In this document: piece after piece, positions 53,487 through 62,847 of the stretch | How the letters are laid out: the number at the start of each line of letters is the position of its first letter | Position numbering within the stretch: the stretch's first letter is position 1 | Notes under the pieces: generated by a model | Database searches by the model: none | Told to the model about the DNA's origin: nothing | Seen by the model: the letters and a program-made list of their open reading frames with translations, nothing else | Assembly: GCA_014860005.1 (NCBI GenBank) | Contig: JACZKP010000110.1 | Span: forward strand, 1 to 64,000 | Source of the DNA: Verrucomicrobiota bacterium | Lineage (GTDB): Bacteria > Verrucomicrobiota > Verrucomicrobiae > Limisphaerales > UBA11358 | Length of the DNA: 64,000 nucleotides | Reading direction: 5' to 3' | Program-made: the position numbers and the translations under genes

Positions 53487-54449
53487 TCAGCCAGTCCGGC
53501 TTCCTGAATCCGATCCCGTTACGTCCGCGCGATTCTGCGGTTGCGTGAGGTCCAACACCGGACCGATGGGAACAATTCGCGTGGGATTGATGTCGTCGTG
53601 CGTGATGTAGTAATGGCGCTTGATGTGGTCGAAGTTCACGGTTTCAGCGATGCCCGGCTGCTGATACAGGTCCATCAGGTAGCCTTGCAGATTCTCGTAA
53701 TCCACGATGCGACGCACGTTGCACTTGAAGTGCCCGTGATATACCGCGTCGAACCGAACCAGCGTGCAGAATAGCCGCCAATCCGCTTCGACGATGCGCG
53801 GCCCGAAAAGGAATCGCCGCGTGGCCAGACGCGCCTCCAATTCATCGAGCGCGGCAAACAGCGCGCCGCACGCTTTTTCGTAGGCGCGCTGGCTGGTGGC
53901 GAAGCCCGCTTTGTAAACTCCGTTGTTCACCTGGTCGTAAATGAAAGCCGCAAGTTTCGCCTGCTCGACTTCGAGGTCCTTGGGAAACAAATCAACTTCG
54001 CGATTGCCGAAGGCATTGAAGGCGTCGTTGAACATCCGGCAGATATCGTCTTCGGAATTGTTGACGATTCTTCGCGCTTGCCTGTCCCAGAGCACCGGAA
54101 CGGTGACGCGGCCGTCAAAGTTTCGATCCGTTGCGGCGTAGGCTTCACTCAGAAAAGCGAACCCGTTGACCGGATCTCGGCTGTGTCCCGGCCCATCGCG
54201 AAACGCCCAGCCCCGATCATCGCGAACGGGATCAACCACGGTCACGCCAACAGCATCTTGAAGCCCCTTCCAGTTGCGCACAATGAGCGTGCGGCTGGCC
54301 CAGGGACAGGCCAACGAGATGTAAAGATGATACCGCCCGGCTGCGGCAGGATAGAGAGAAGATCCGTCCACTGTGACCGGTTCGCGAAACGCATCCTCCT
54401 GCCGCTCGAATTCACCTTCGGCGGACTGTTCTTTGGGAAACTGTGACAT
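53487..54449 (-). CDS. yqjG: Glutathionyl-hydroquinone reductase (Xi-class GST)
   Basis: 320 residues of the YqjG/ECM4 family, which reduces glutathionyl-hydroquinones to hydroquinones. The thioredoxin-fold active-site CPWA is in YISLACPWASRTLIVR; RDDRGWAFRDGPGHSRDPVNG, VPVLWDRQARRIVNNSEDDICRMF and VRRIVDYENLQGYLMDLYQQPG are family segments. It needs glutathione or another thiol as cofactor. Part of the operon reading from pirin to YkgB. Confidence 0.93.
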   Translation of the reverse strand: MSQFPKEQSAEGEFERQEDAFREPVTVDGSSLYPAAAGRYHLYISLACPWASRTLIVRNWKGLQDAVGVTVVDPVRDDRGWAFRDGPGHSRDPVNGFAFLSEAYAATDRNFDGRVTVPVLWDRQARRIVNNSEDDICRMFNDAFNAFGNREVDLFPKDLEVEQAKLAAFIYDQVNNGVYKAGFATSQRAYEKACGALFAALDELEARLATRRFLFGPRIVEADWRLFCTLVRFDAVYHGHFKCNVRRIVDYENLQGYLMDLYQQPGIAETVNFDHIKRHYYITHDDINPTRIVPIGPVLDLTQPQNRADVTGSDSGSRTG

Positions 54450-54536
54450 GGGTTTATCGTGCGTGCCTGGTTTGCACGGCGAGTTTGTTGCCGGTCATGC
54501 CTGCCGGGCGGCATGTGTGCTTTGGTTCATGCGAAT

Positions 54537-55136
54537 TCAGGCATGAAGCTTGGCTGAGATCTTTCCAACGTGCGCGCCTTGAAAGCGAGCTTGTGCCAGT
54601 TCCTTGGCGCTGGGCTGCCGCGAACCATCCGCTCCGGCGATGGTCGCCGCGCCCCACGGTGAACCGCCCTTCACCTCGCTGATGTCCGCAAGTTCAGGAC
54701 AGGCATACGGCAGGCCCACATAGATCATGCCTTGATGCATGAGAGTGTTGACGAAACTCATGATGGTGCTCTCGTTTCCGCCTCCTGTGCCGGTGCTGGT
54801 GAAGACGCTGCCGACTTTGCCGACGAGCGCGCCCTTGACCCACAGGCTACCGGTCTGGTCCAGGAAGTTGCGCATCTGCGCCGCCATGTTGCCGAAGCGG
54901 GTTGGCGTGCCGAAGATGATGGCGTCGTAGTCCCCCAGTTCCTTGGGTGAAGCGATCGGCGCGGCTTGGTCGAGCTTCGCGCCCGCTTGCTTGGCCACAT
55001 CGGACGTCATGGTTTCGGGCACGCGTTTGAGGGTGACTTCCACGCCCGCAACCGAGCGTGCGCCTTCAGCAATGGCATCGGCCAGCGTTTCGACGTGGCC
55101 GTAGGTGGAGTAATAGAGAACGAGTAGTTTGGGCAT
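54537..55136 (-). CDS. wrbA: NAD(P)H:quinone oxidoreductase WrbA
   Basis: A 199-residue flavodoxin-like FMN enzyme reducing quinones by two electrons. The FMN-binding loop is [21 protein letters not shown], the second site [24 protein letters not shown], followed by [19 protein letters not shown] and MIYVGLPY. It is 23 bases after the pirin gene in the same operon. Confidence 0.94.
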   Translation of the reverse strand: MPKLLVLYYSTYGHVETLADAIAEGARSVAGVEVTLKRVPETMTSDVAKQAGAKLDQAAPIASPKELGDYDAIIFGTPTRFGNMAAQMRNFLDQTGSLWVKGALVGKVGSVFTSTGTGGGNESTIMSFVNTLMHQGMIYVGLPYACPELADISEVKGGSPWGAATIAGADGSRQPSAKELAQARFQGAHVGKISAKLHA

Positions 55137-55159
55137 AATGTGTTTGGTTCGTTGTTGTG

Positions 55160-55876
55160 TTATTTGAGATCGAACAGGATCGCCTCAGTTGGCTCGGTGG
55201 CAGCGAGCGTGAGCGTTCCGGGTTCTTCAGTGCTCGCCCCATCGCCGGTGGTGAGTGCGACGCCATTGAGGGCCAGCGAACCTTCAGCAATTTGCAGCCA
55301 TACGCCGCGACCCCGCCTGAGTTCGTGCATCACCGTCTGTCCGGGCTTGAGTCGGATGCGATAGATGTCCGCGTCTTGATGGATGGTGGCCGAGCCGTCG
55401 CGACCGTCCGGCGAGATAACCAGCACCTTTGCGGCGTCGGCGTGTTCCGGTTTCGGATGCCATTCTGTGTAGCTTGGCGTGAGGCCGCGTTCTCGCGGCT
55501 GAATCCAGATTTGCAGGAAATGGAGCGGCTCGCTGGGGGACGGGTTGAACTCGCTATGCGTAATGCCCCGGCCCGCGCTCATCAGTTGAATCCGGCCCGG
55601 CTGGAGTTGACGCCCGTTGCCCATGCTGTCCTTGTGCTCCAACGTGCCTTCCAGCACGTAACTGAAGATTTCCATATCGCGATGCGGATGCGTGCCGAAG
55701 CCCTGGCCGGGCGCGACCCGGTCATCGTTGATGACGCGCAAGCTGCGGAAACCCATCTGCGCCGGATCGTAATAGTCGGCGAAAGAAAAAGTGTGATGCG
55801 AGTTGAGCCAGCCGTGGTCAGCGTGGCCGCGTTCGTCGGCCCGGCGGATGTTCAGTTCAGTTGTCGTTGTTTTCAT
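55160..55876 (-). CDS. Pirin family protein (YhhW-like)
   Basis: A 238-residue bicupin, start [17 protein letters not shown] at 55876. The N-terminal cupin keeps the iron ligands in [27 protein letters not shown] and [26 protein letters not shown]. YhhW relatives have quercetin 2,3-dioxygenase activity in vitro. The first gene of the six-gene operon, divergent from the LysR gene with an 82-base shared region between them. A longer frame from 55960 would overlap the LysR start. Confidence 0.92.
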   Translation of the reverse strand: MKTTTTELNIRRADERGHADHGWLNSHHTFSFADYYDPAQMGFRSLRVINDDRVAPGQGFGTHPHRDMEIFSYVLEGTLEHKDSMGNGRQLQPGRIQLMSAGRGITHSEFNPSPSEPLHFLQIWIQPRERGLTPSYTEWHPKPEHADAAKVLVISPDGRDGSATIHQDADIYRIRLKPGQTVMHELRRGRGVWLQIAEGSLALNGVALTTGDGASTEEPGTLTLAATEPTEAILFDLK

Positions 55877-55958
55877 GTGAACAAGATGACTGCTCCGCGC
55901 GATTCCGCCCAATGCCACGTTGTTGGCCTGAGCCTGCCTTTTGGTTATGCTGGCCGAC
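55877..55958. promoter_or_regulatory. Divergent pirin/LysR control region
   Basis: 82 bases separate the oppositely oriented pirin operon and LysR gene. This is the expected position for LysR binding (T-N11-A sites) and for both promoters. I see no single convincing palindrome, so only the arrangement supports the call. Confidence 0.45.
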
Positions 55959-56849
55959 ATGGAACTCCGACAACTGCGCTATTTCGTGGCGGTGGCTGAG
56001 AATGGCAACATCAGTCGCGCGGCACAAACCATCTTTCTCACGCAGCCGGCCTTGAGCCGGCAAATCAAGGCGTTGGAAGACGAGATCGGACAATGCCTGC
56101 TCGAACGCCAGGCCCATTCCATCCGGCTCACTCCCATCGGTGAAGCCCTGCTGCGCGAGGCGCGCGAACTGCTTCAACATGCCGATCAAGTGCTGGAACG
56201 AGTTCGGGCCGCCGGGCGAGGTGTGCGGTTACGAGTTGGCTACGCGCCCTCACTGGCCAGCGGAATTCTGTCCGTGGCAGTGGAGAACTTCACCCAGGCG
56301 CACCCCAATGCGAAGGTGGAGTTGTTCGATCTCTCAAGCGGCGAGATGCTGGCCGAACTCGAAAGCAACAAGCTGGATATCATTGTTACAGTCGCGAGCG
56401 ATACCAAGACGCGTGGCTTGAAGTGGACACCGCTCGTGCGCACGGCCTGGAAGCTGGCCGTAAATCGAAAACATCCATTCGCCCGCCGGCAACGCGTCAC
56501 GCCCACTGAAGTGGCGGGCGAACCTCTCCTGGTATTCTGCCAGCGCGATTTTCCGGAGTATTGGGAGATCGTTACTGGCTGGTTGAGCGAGCACAGAGTG
56601 CGACCCAGAATCACCGGTGAATACGACGGCGTGGAAAGCTTGATGGCGGCCGTGGAGGCCGGCCAGGGAGTGGCGTTGGTCACGGCGCGCACGGAACATC
56701 TCTTCCGCGGCCGCGCCCAATTAAAGGCGCTGTCGGACGCCCCGAAGCCGTTGTGCATCGCCGCTGGATACCGCACGGATCGGGGAGATCATCAACCACT
56801 CGCAGTGTTCGTGGAAGACCTGCGCATTGCCGCTCAATCTTTCGCTTAG
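55959..56849 (+). CDS. LysR-family transcriptional regulator
   Basis: 296 residues from the ATG at 55959. The N-terminal winged helix reads MELRQLRYFVAVAENGNISR, AAQTIFLTQPALSRQIKALE, and the effector-binding domain follows (RLRVGYAPSLASGILSVAVENF and the rest to residue 296). It is divergent from pirin-wrbA-yqjG-doxX-VOC-ykgB and probably activates that operon on exposure to quinones or other electrophiles. Confidence 0.93.
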   Translation: MELRQLRYFVAVAENGNISRAAQTIFLTQPALSRQIKALEDEIGQCLLERQAHSIRLTPIGEALLREARELLQHADQVLERVRAAGRGVRLRVGYAPSLASGILSVAVENFTQAHPNAKVELFDLSSGEMLAELESNKLDIIVTVASDTKTRGLKWTPLVRTAWKLAVNRKHPFARRQRVTPTEVAGEPLLVFCQRDFPEYWEIVTGWLSEHRVRPRITGEYDGVESLMAAVEAGQGVALVTARTEHLFRGRAQLKALSDAPKPLCIAAGYRTDRGDHQPLAVFVEDLRIAAQSFA

Positions 56850-57007
56850 GCGGCCGTGGCTCCTAGTCCTCTCACTGTCTCGTCCGCACACCTCGCAACC
56901 GTCGATCTGATGATCACCGATTCACTAATGCGCTCCGGGCCAAATAGTTCGCGTTCCGCCTGAAGCCAGTCGTCAAGCTCCCGCCCGGGGCCACCGCCTT
57001 TTTCCGT

Positions 57008-57649
57008 TCATTTATTCCCAAGGTTGCTCGTGCCGGCGGTTTCCTTGACGGCTTCGGCGTTGATTTCGATTTCCACCTGTTCTCCTACGAGCAATGCGCC
57101 CGTTTCCAGCACTTGATGGAAATTTATCCCATAGTCCTTGCGTTTCAGTTTCGTCTTGGCTTCGAGTCCGATTCTAACGTTTCCCCACGGGTCTTTCGTT
57201 GGTCCGCTCTGCTTGGCAGGCAACTTCAATTCCCTTGTCACACCATGCATTGTGAAATCTGCCACCATGGTCATCCGGCCATCCCAGAGATTATGTCGCC
57301 GGCCAAACACACGGTGCTTTATGATGCGTTTTGTCTTGAACGTGATCGTGGGGTAATTAGTAACATCAAAAAAATCAGCGGTCCGCAAATGATCATCTCG
57401 TTGCGTAACCCCCGTGTCCACACTCTTGACCTGAATCGTTCCGCTGGCCTCCTTGATTACGCCATCCTCCAAAACAATCGCTCCCTCGAATTCCTTGAAC
57501 TGCCCCTTTACGCTGTTAATGCCCAGGTGTCTGACAGAAAAGGTGATCGTGGTATGTGCGGGATCTATCTTGAAAGTGTCCGCCGCATTTGAGGTCGAAG
57601 TGAGAAGCAGCGCCGCAGCAACCGAAGCCAATATTTGTTTGAGCAGCAT
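57008..57649 (-). CDS. Secreted YceI-family protein
   Basis: 213 residues with a signal peptide (MLLKQILASVAAALLLTSTS, cut near NAA-DT) and a YceI lipocalin-like barrel: DTFKIDPAHTTITFSVRHLGINSVKGQFKEFEGAIV, SGTIQVKSVDTGVTQRDDHLRTADFFDVTNYPTI, and the closing KRKDYGINF. YceI proteins bind isoprenoids such as polyprenyl quinones in the periplasm. Leader AACGAAAGGA is shared with other genes in the region. Confidence 0.92.
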   Translation of the reverse strand: MLLKQILASVAAALLLTSTSNAADTFKIDPAHTTITFSVRHLGINSVKGQFKEFEGAIVLEDGVIKEASGTIQVKSVDTGVTQRDDHLRTADFFDVTNYPTITFKTKRIIKHRVFGRRHNLWDGRMTMVADFTMHGVTRELKLPAKQSGPTKDPWGNVRIGLEAKTKLKRKDYGINFHQVLETGALLVGEQVEIEINAEAVKETAGTSNLGNK

Positions 57650-57679
57650 AGATTTGTTCCTTTCGTTTTGTGGGGATTG

Positions 57680-58318
57680 TTAGGTTGGAATTCTGCAAGC
57701 GTCGCCGATGCCAGTTGCACGTGCGCTGGTCGGTCTCGAAGTTTCATAGACAATTCGCACCTTGATCCGGCTGAGCCGATCTTGAATGCGTCGCTCGCCG
57801 AGGATCGGCCACCAGTCGTAAAGAAATATCTCCAGGGGTTTCCACATCGCAACCCAACCGCCAATGAGCAGGCTTTCGCGAAGTAGAAATGCCCACTGAG
57901 TCTCACCCATGATCCGCCGGACCAAATGCCCGAGGAGGAAGACGATGGCGAGGAAACTCAGGCCGATCGCCAGACTGATCCAGCCGCGCCGAATGAGTTG
58001 GCGCAGTTTCCGACGCAGGATTTGTGCGCGCCGGGCAAAGTGAACGTGGATCGCTTGCTCGATGACCTTGCTCTCGTCTGGGAGGTTGGCCGCTTGATCG
58101 AGGTAAATCACCAGTTCACAAGACGCTCGGGAGGGTAGCTCCTTAAGGCTGTCAACGATGTACTCCTCGGCGTTCCGGTCCAGGTCCTTTTCCCGAAACG
58201 GCGAATGGTCCAATGAATCAAACAACTGGCTCATTTCCCGCAGATGCATCTCAATAATGCGGCAACCCGCCACAGCTTGATCGCTGCCCTGTTCGAGTCG
58301 AGGGAGGGAATCGCTCAT
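57680..58318 (-). CDS. Membrane protein of unknown function in the fermentative operon
   Basis: 212 residues from the ATG at 58318, which overlaps the upstream phosphatase stop by 4 bases (ATGA). The first ~115 residues are soluble and acidic (RIIEMHLREMSQLFDSLDHSPFREKDLDRNAEEYIVDSL, ELVIYLDQAANLPDESKVIEQAIHVHFA), then two membrane helices (WISLAIGLSFLAIVFLLGHLV and LLRESLLIGGWVAMWKPLEIFLY) and a basic tail. No known family. Ribosome-binding sequence CAACGGAAAGGAAACC. Likely co-expressed with pyk and phosphoketolase. Confidence 0.75.
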   Translation of the reverse strand: MSDSLPRLEQGSDQAVAGCRIIEMHLREMSQLFDSLDHSPFREKDLDRNAEEYIVDSLKELPSRASCELVIYLDQAANLPDESKVIEQAIHVHFARRAQILRRKLRQLIRRGWISLAIGLSFLAIVFLLGHLVRRIMGETQWAFLLRESLLIGGWVAMWKPLEIFLYDWWPILGERRIQDRLSRIKVRIVYETSRPTSARATGIGDACRIPT

Positions 58319-59022
58319 GGTTTCCTTTCCGTTGAAATCTCGCCACCTTCGTTTTCCCATCGCTCTATCGCTCTTTTTTTCGCCATGATCTCTTCATCGC
58401 TCCCGCGTTGGTGCGGCGCCAAGTCGAGAATTGCGTTTGATACGGCGTTCCACAGAACGATGACGGGCGTTTCGCCAAGACTGTGTTCAAAACCAAGAAT
58501 GCCGAGCGATGCTGTGCTGAGAAGAAAATGCTGCGCCTGGCTTACCGGCAATCCGATCCAACGCGCGGTCAGGACGCGCCCGAAGTGACCATGCGAGAAG
58601 ATGGCAATATTTCCTTCCAACGAGCTGAGGCGGGCAATTACCCGGTCAGCACGTTCGGAAGCTTGGGAGGGTGACTCACCATGCGGACATCCATCCCGGA
58701 AGAGATTCCACTCTGGTCGCCCCTTGCGAATTTCCACTGAACGCTGTCCTTCGTAGTCGCCATAGTCCCACTCCTCCAGATCTGGCTCGACTTCGGCGAC
58801 TGCATCGAAGCCGGCCAACTCGCACGTCCGCCGTGCCCGCTGTCGCGGGCTGGTGAACACGCGGTTGAACCTTACGGCGCGAAGCCGTGCTCCTACCTCG
58901 CGTGCGTCCTTTTCGCCTTTTTGGGTAAGCGGAATGTCGGTTCGCCCCGTGTGCTGGCCGGAAAGTGACCAGGCCGTTTCGCCGTGACGAATGAGGTAAA
59001 GGCGCGGGAGCATGACGGTCAT
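58315..59022 (-). CDS. Histidine phosphatase family protein (phosphoglycerate-mutase-like)
   Basis: A 235-residue branch-1 histidine phosphatase. The phosphohistidine is in LYLIRHGETAWSLSGQHTGRTDIPLT, the acid Glu in EEWDYGDYEGQRS, and the second histidine in IAIFSHGHFGRVLTARWIG. The sequence is closer to broad-specificity phosphatases than to true 2,3-BPG-dependent mutases. It overlaps pyk by 4 bases, so sugar-phosphate or glycolytic metabolism is likely. Confidence 0.88.
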   Translation of the reverse strand: MTVMLPRLYLIRHGETAWSLSGQHTGRTDIPLTQKGEKDAREVGARLRAVRFNRVFTSPRQRARRTCELAGFDAVAEVEPDLEEWDYGDYEGQRSVEIRKGRPEWNLFRDGCPHGESPSQASERADRVIARLSSLEGNIAIFSHGHFGRVLTARWIGLPVSQAQHFLLSTASLGILGFEHSLGETPVIVLWNAVSNAILDLAPHQRGSDEEIMAKKRAIERWENEGGEISTERKP

Positions 59023-60440
59023 AGGTTTATGACTTCCATTCTATGGTTGCTCTCGGCCTCATTCGCCGACGGCTGTCGCGCGAGAATGGCGAACTCGCCC
59101 GGAAGTTCGTGGCGGCGTACCCACTCTTTGACGTAGGCATTCCACGAGCGAGGCGGATTCGGCTCATGCAACGGGACCACCCCGTAGGAGAAGAGCAAGT
59201 CTTGACAGGCCTTCTCACTTGGACTTAAGGCGGCAATCCACACCGGCAGTCGGAACATTGAGAGCCGGCGTGCCGACGCACCGCTGCCGGTGCTGGCGAA
59301 CACCGCAGCAGGCTTGAGGTGTTGGAGGCTGGCTTCGACGCTCACGGCGACGAGATGCTCGGGCCGAAGGTGAACAGCCGCATCGGCGCCCGCATACATT
59401 TCCTTCACCGCGATCTGTCGCTGGCTCGGCTCCACAGCGGCAGCGATGCGCGCCAGCATCGCTACCGAATCGACCGGGTAAGCGCCGATCGCGGACTCGC
59501 CGGAGAGCATGACACAATCCGTGCCGTCGAGGATGGCATTCGACACGTCGGTGGCTTCGGCCCGCGTCGGCAGACGATACGTGGTCATGGACTCCAGCAT
59601 TTGCGTGGCGGTGATAACGGGCTTGGCGTGCCGAATGGCGCGACGCATGATGTCTTTCTGCACCAGTGCAATCCGCTCGATGGGCACTTCTACGCCGAGG
59701 TCTCCCCGCGCAATCATGATACCGTCGGCGGCGGCAAGGATTTCGTCCAACCTGTCAAGCGCCCGCGCCCGCTCGATTTTTGCAATCAGGAATGGCTGCC
59801 GCCCCAACTCCCGCGCAGCTTGACGCACCGCCTGAAGGTCCGCAGCGCTTTCTACGAAGGACTGGCTCACCGCGTCCACGCCGTGTTCGAGGGCGAACTT
59901 GAGGCATTCGCGGTCGCGATCAGTGAACGCGCTGATGCCGAGATCAATTCCGGGCAGGTTCAACCCTTTGCGAGAACGCAACTCACCACCGACTTTCACA
60001 ACGCACTCCACGTCAGCGCCCCTCACATCGGCCACTTCAAGCTGAATGTACCCGTCGTTGAGCGAAAGAATGTCACCGCGTTTCACGACTTGTGGCAAAA
60101 GCCCGAAACTGACGGACACACGCCTTTGGTCACCGACCACTTCGTCGGTTGTTAGTGTGAAACGGTCACAGGCCTGCAACTGGACTTTCTCCACACTCAA
60201 TTTGCCGACGCGTATCTTCGGGCCGGACAAATCCGCCATGATCGCCACGCGCTGGCCCACGGCTTTGGCGGCAGAGCGAATGTCCTCGATGTTCTGCTGG
60301 TGCTCCGCAAATTCACCGTGGGAAAAGTTCAACCGCGCAACATTCATCCCAGCCCGAATCATCCGCTCAAGGACTTCCGGCGTTTTGGAGGCCGGACCGA
60401 TGGTGGCAACGATCTTGGTTTTGTTGGGTGGGAGCTTCAT
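59019..60440 (-). CDS. pyk: Pyruvate kinase
   Basis: A 473-residue glycolytic enzyme making pyruvate and ATP from PEP. It shows TKIVATIGPASKTPEVLERMIRAGMNVARLNFSHGEF, the PEP/metal-site strand PFLIAKIERARALDRLDEILAAADGIMIARGDLGVEVPIE, and ATQMLESMTTYRLPTRAEATDVSNAILDGTDCVMLSGESA. The C-terminal allosteric domain is present. Starts 2 bases after the phosphoketolase stop and overlaps the phosphatase gene downstream. Confidence 0.95.
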   Translation of the reverse strand: MKLPPNKTKIVATIGPASKTPEVLERMIRAGMNVARLNFSHGEFAEHQQNIEDIRSAAKAVGQRVAIMADLSGPKIRVGKLSVEKVQLQACDRFTLTTDEVVGDQRRVSVSFGLLPQVVKRGDILSLNDGYIQLEVADVRGADVECVVKVGGELRSRKGLNLPGIDLGISAFTDRDRECLKFALEHGVDAVSQSFVESAADLQAVRQAARELGRQPFLIAKIERARALDRLDEILAAADGIMIARGDLGVEVPIERIALVQKDIMRRAIRHAKPVITATQMLESMTTYRLPTRAEATDVSNAILDGTDCVMLSGESAIGAYPVDSVAMLARIAAAVEPSQRQIAVKEMYAGADAAVHLRPEHLVAVSVEASLQHLKPAAVFASTGSGASARRLSMFRLPVWIAALSPSEKACQDLLFSYGVVPLHEPNPPRSWNAYVKEWVRRHELPGEFAILARQPSANEAESNHRMEVINL

Positions 60441-60441
60441 T

Positions 60442-62847
60442 TCACATGCTGTCCGCTTCGGTCGAACTGCCCTTCACCAAGGCAGACCGTTTCCCGCCCC
60501 ATTTCCAGTTTAGGATCTCCGGCATGTCTTCGCCATGTTCGGCGATGTAAAGTTTGTGCTCGACCCCTTTGTCGCGGATGGCCTGCTTGGCGTAGGCGGC
60601 GCGTGAGCCGAGTTGCGGCAGCCGATCAATCACGTCCTGCACGAGGTGGAAGCGGTCCATGTCGTTGAGAACGCACATGTCGAACGGCGTGGTGGTCGTG
60701 CCTTCTTCCTTGTAGCCGCGCACGTGCAGATTCTTATGGTTGGTCCGCCGGTAAGTCAGGCGATGAATCAACCACGGGTAACCGTGGAAGGCGAAGATGA
60801 TCGGTTTGTCCTTGGTGAACAGCACATCGAAGTCGTGGTCGCTCAAACCGCGCGGATGCTCGCTCGGCGGCTGGAGTTTCATCAGGTTCACGACGTTGAC
60901 GACGCGCATTTTCAACTTCGGCAGATACCGTCGCATCAATTGCACCGCGGCCAGCGTTTCGAGCGTGGGCACGTCGCCGCAACAGGCCATGACGACGTCG
61001 GGTTCGCCACCGCGGTCGTTACTCGCCCATTTCCAAATGCCGAGACCCGCGCTGCAATGCTTGATGGCTTCATCCATCGTCAGCCAGATCGGCGCCGGTT
61101 GCTTGCCGGCTACGATGACGTTGACGTAATTGCGGCTCCGGAGGCAATGGTCGGTGACGGAGAGCAGGCAATTTGCGTCCGGCGGCAGATAGACGCGCAC
61201 GACCGAGGCTTTCTTGTTCACGACGTGATCAATAAAACCGGGGTCCTGATGCGAGAAGCCGTTGTGATCCTGCCGCCATACGTGCGAGCTGAGCAGATAA
61301 TTCAACGACGCAATCGGCCGGCGCCACGGGATGTCGTGGCAGACCTTGAGCCACTTGGCGTGCTGGTTGAACATCGAGTCCACAATGTGAATGAACGCCT
61401 CGTAACAACTGAAGAAACCGTGCCGGCCCGTGAGCAGATAGCCTTCGAGCCAGCCCTGACATTGGTGCTCGCTCAACACCTCCATCACGCGGCCGTCCGG
61501 CGCGAGCTTGTCGTCGTAATCGTGCCGTTCCGCCATCCACGCGCGTTTGGTGACTTCGAGCACATCCTGCCAGCGGTTTGAATTGTTCTCGTCGGGGCTG
61601 AAGAGCCGGAAATTCTTGCTGTCGAGGTTCAGCTTCATCACGTCGCGCAAGAATCGGCCCATCACGCGCGTGGCCTCCGCGGAAGCCGCGCCGGGCGCGA
61701 GCGTCTTCACCTCGTAATGACGGAAGTCCGGCATCCGCAGGTCGCGCAACAGCAAACCGCCGTTGGTGTGCGGATTGTCGCTCATGCGGCGGTGGCCGGT
61801 GGGGGCGAGCGCCGCCAGTTCCGGTTTCAAGCGCCCGGTTCTGTCGAACAACTCCGCAGGCCGGTAACTCTTCATCCAGCGTTCGAGGATTTTGACGTGG
61901 CCGGGGTTGTCCATGTCACCCATCGGAACTTGATGGGCGCGCCAGTAGTCTTCGCACTTCTTGCCGTCGATCGTTGCCGGGCACGTCCAGCCCTTTGGCG
62001 TGCGCAGAATGATCATCGGCCATGCCGGTCGGCCCTGGAAGCCGCGTTGCCGGGCGTTTTGCCAAATCCGTTTGATCTCGGCGGTGACCGTGTCGAGTGT
62101 CGCCGCCATCAACTGATGCATCTTTGCCGGCTCGCGACCTTCGACAAAATACGGTTTGTAGCCGTAACCTTCGAACAGCTTCTTCAATTCATCGTGGGGA
62201 ATACGCGCAAGGAAAGACGGATTGGCGATCTTGTAGCCGTTGAGGTGCAGGATCGGCAACACCGCGCCGTCGCCTGCCGGGTTGAGGAACTTGTTGCTGT
62301 GCCAGCCGGTAGCCAGCGGCCCGGTCTCGGCTTCGCCGTCGCCGACGACGCAGGCGGCGATCAGGTCCGGATTGTCAAACACCGCGCCGAACGCGTGTGA
62401 CAGCGAGTAGCCCAATTCGCCGCCTTCGTGGATCGAGCCGGGCGTCTCCGGCGCAACGTGGCTCGGAATGCCGCCGGGGAAAGAAAATTGTTTGAACAGC
62501 TTCTTCATCCCGGCTTCGTCCGTCGAGATGTTCGGATACACGTCGCTGTACGTTCCCTCCAGGTACGCGTTCGCCACCAATCCCGGCCCGCCGTGACCGG
62601 GGCCGGTGAGGTAGAGGACGTTCGAATCGTGCGCCTTGATGACGCGATTGAGGTGAACGTAGATGAAGTTCAGTCCCGGCGTCGTGCCCCAATGACCAAG
62701 CAGACGAGGTTTGATGTGCTCGCGACGGAGCGGCTTTTGCAGGAGCGGATTGTCGTAGAGATAAATCTGACCGACTGAGAGGTAGTTTGCGGCACGCCAA
62801 TACGCGTCCATGTTGCGAAGTTCCGAGGTCGAGAGAGGTTTTTTCAT
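60442..62847 (-). CDS. xfp: Phosphoketolase
   Basis: An 801-residue thiamine-diphosphate enzyme cleaving xylulose-5-P (and/or fructose-6-P) to acetyl-phosphate plus glyceraldehyde-3-P (or erythrose-4-P). Family segments include [91 protein letters not shown] with [17 protein letters not shown] (ThDP-binding), and [44 protein letters not shown]. Acetyl-phosphate made here feeds the adjacent acetate kinase, which overlaps by 4 bases (ATGA at 62844-62847). Confidence 0.95.
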   Translation of the reverse strand: MKKPLSTSELRNMDAYWRAANYLSVGQIYLYDNPLLQKPLRREHIKPRLLGHWGTTPGLNFIYVHLNRVIKAHDSNVLYLTGPGHGGPGLVANAYLEGTYSDVYPNISTDEAGMKKLFKQFSFPGGIPSHVAPETPGSIHEGGELGYSLSHAFGAVFDNPDLIAACVVGDGEAETGPLATGWHSNKFLNPAGDGAVLPILHLNGYKIANPSFLARIPHDELKKLFEGYGYKPYFVEGREPAKMHQLMAATLDTVTAEIKRIWQNARQRGFQGRPAWPMIILRTPKGWTCPATIDGKKCEDYWRAHQVPMGDMDNPGHVKILERWMKSYRPAELFDRTGRLKPELAALAPTGHRRMSDNPHTNGGLLLRDLRMPDFRHYEVKTLAPGAASAEATRVMGRFLRDVMKLNLDSKNFRLFSPDENNSNRWQDVLEVTKRAWMAERHDYDDKLAPDGRVMEVLSEHQCQGWLEGYLLTGRHGFFSCYEAFIHIVDSMFNQHAKWLKVCHDIPWRRPIASLNYLLSSHVWRQDHNGFSHQDPGFIDHVVNKKASVVRVYLPPDANCLLSVTDHCLRSRNYVNVIVAGKQPAPIWLTMDEAIKHCSAGLGIWKWASNDRGGEPDVVMACCGDVPTLETLAAVQLMRRYLPKLKMRVVNVVNLMKLQPPSEHPRGLSDHDFDVLFTKDKPIIFAFHGYPWLIHRLTYRRTNHKNLHVRGYKEEGTTTTPFDMCVLNDMDRFHLVQDVIDRLPQLGSRAAYAKQAIRDKGVEHKLYIAEHGEDMPEILNWKWGGKRSALVKGSSTEADSM

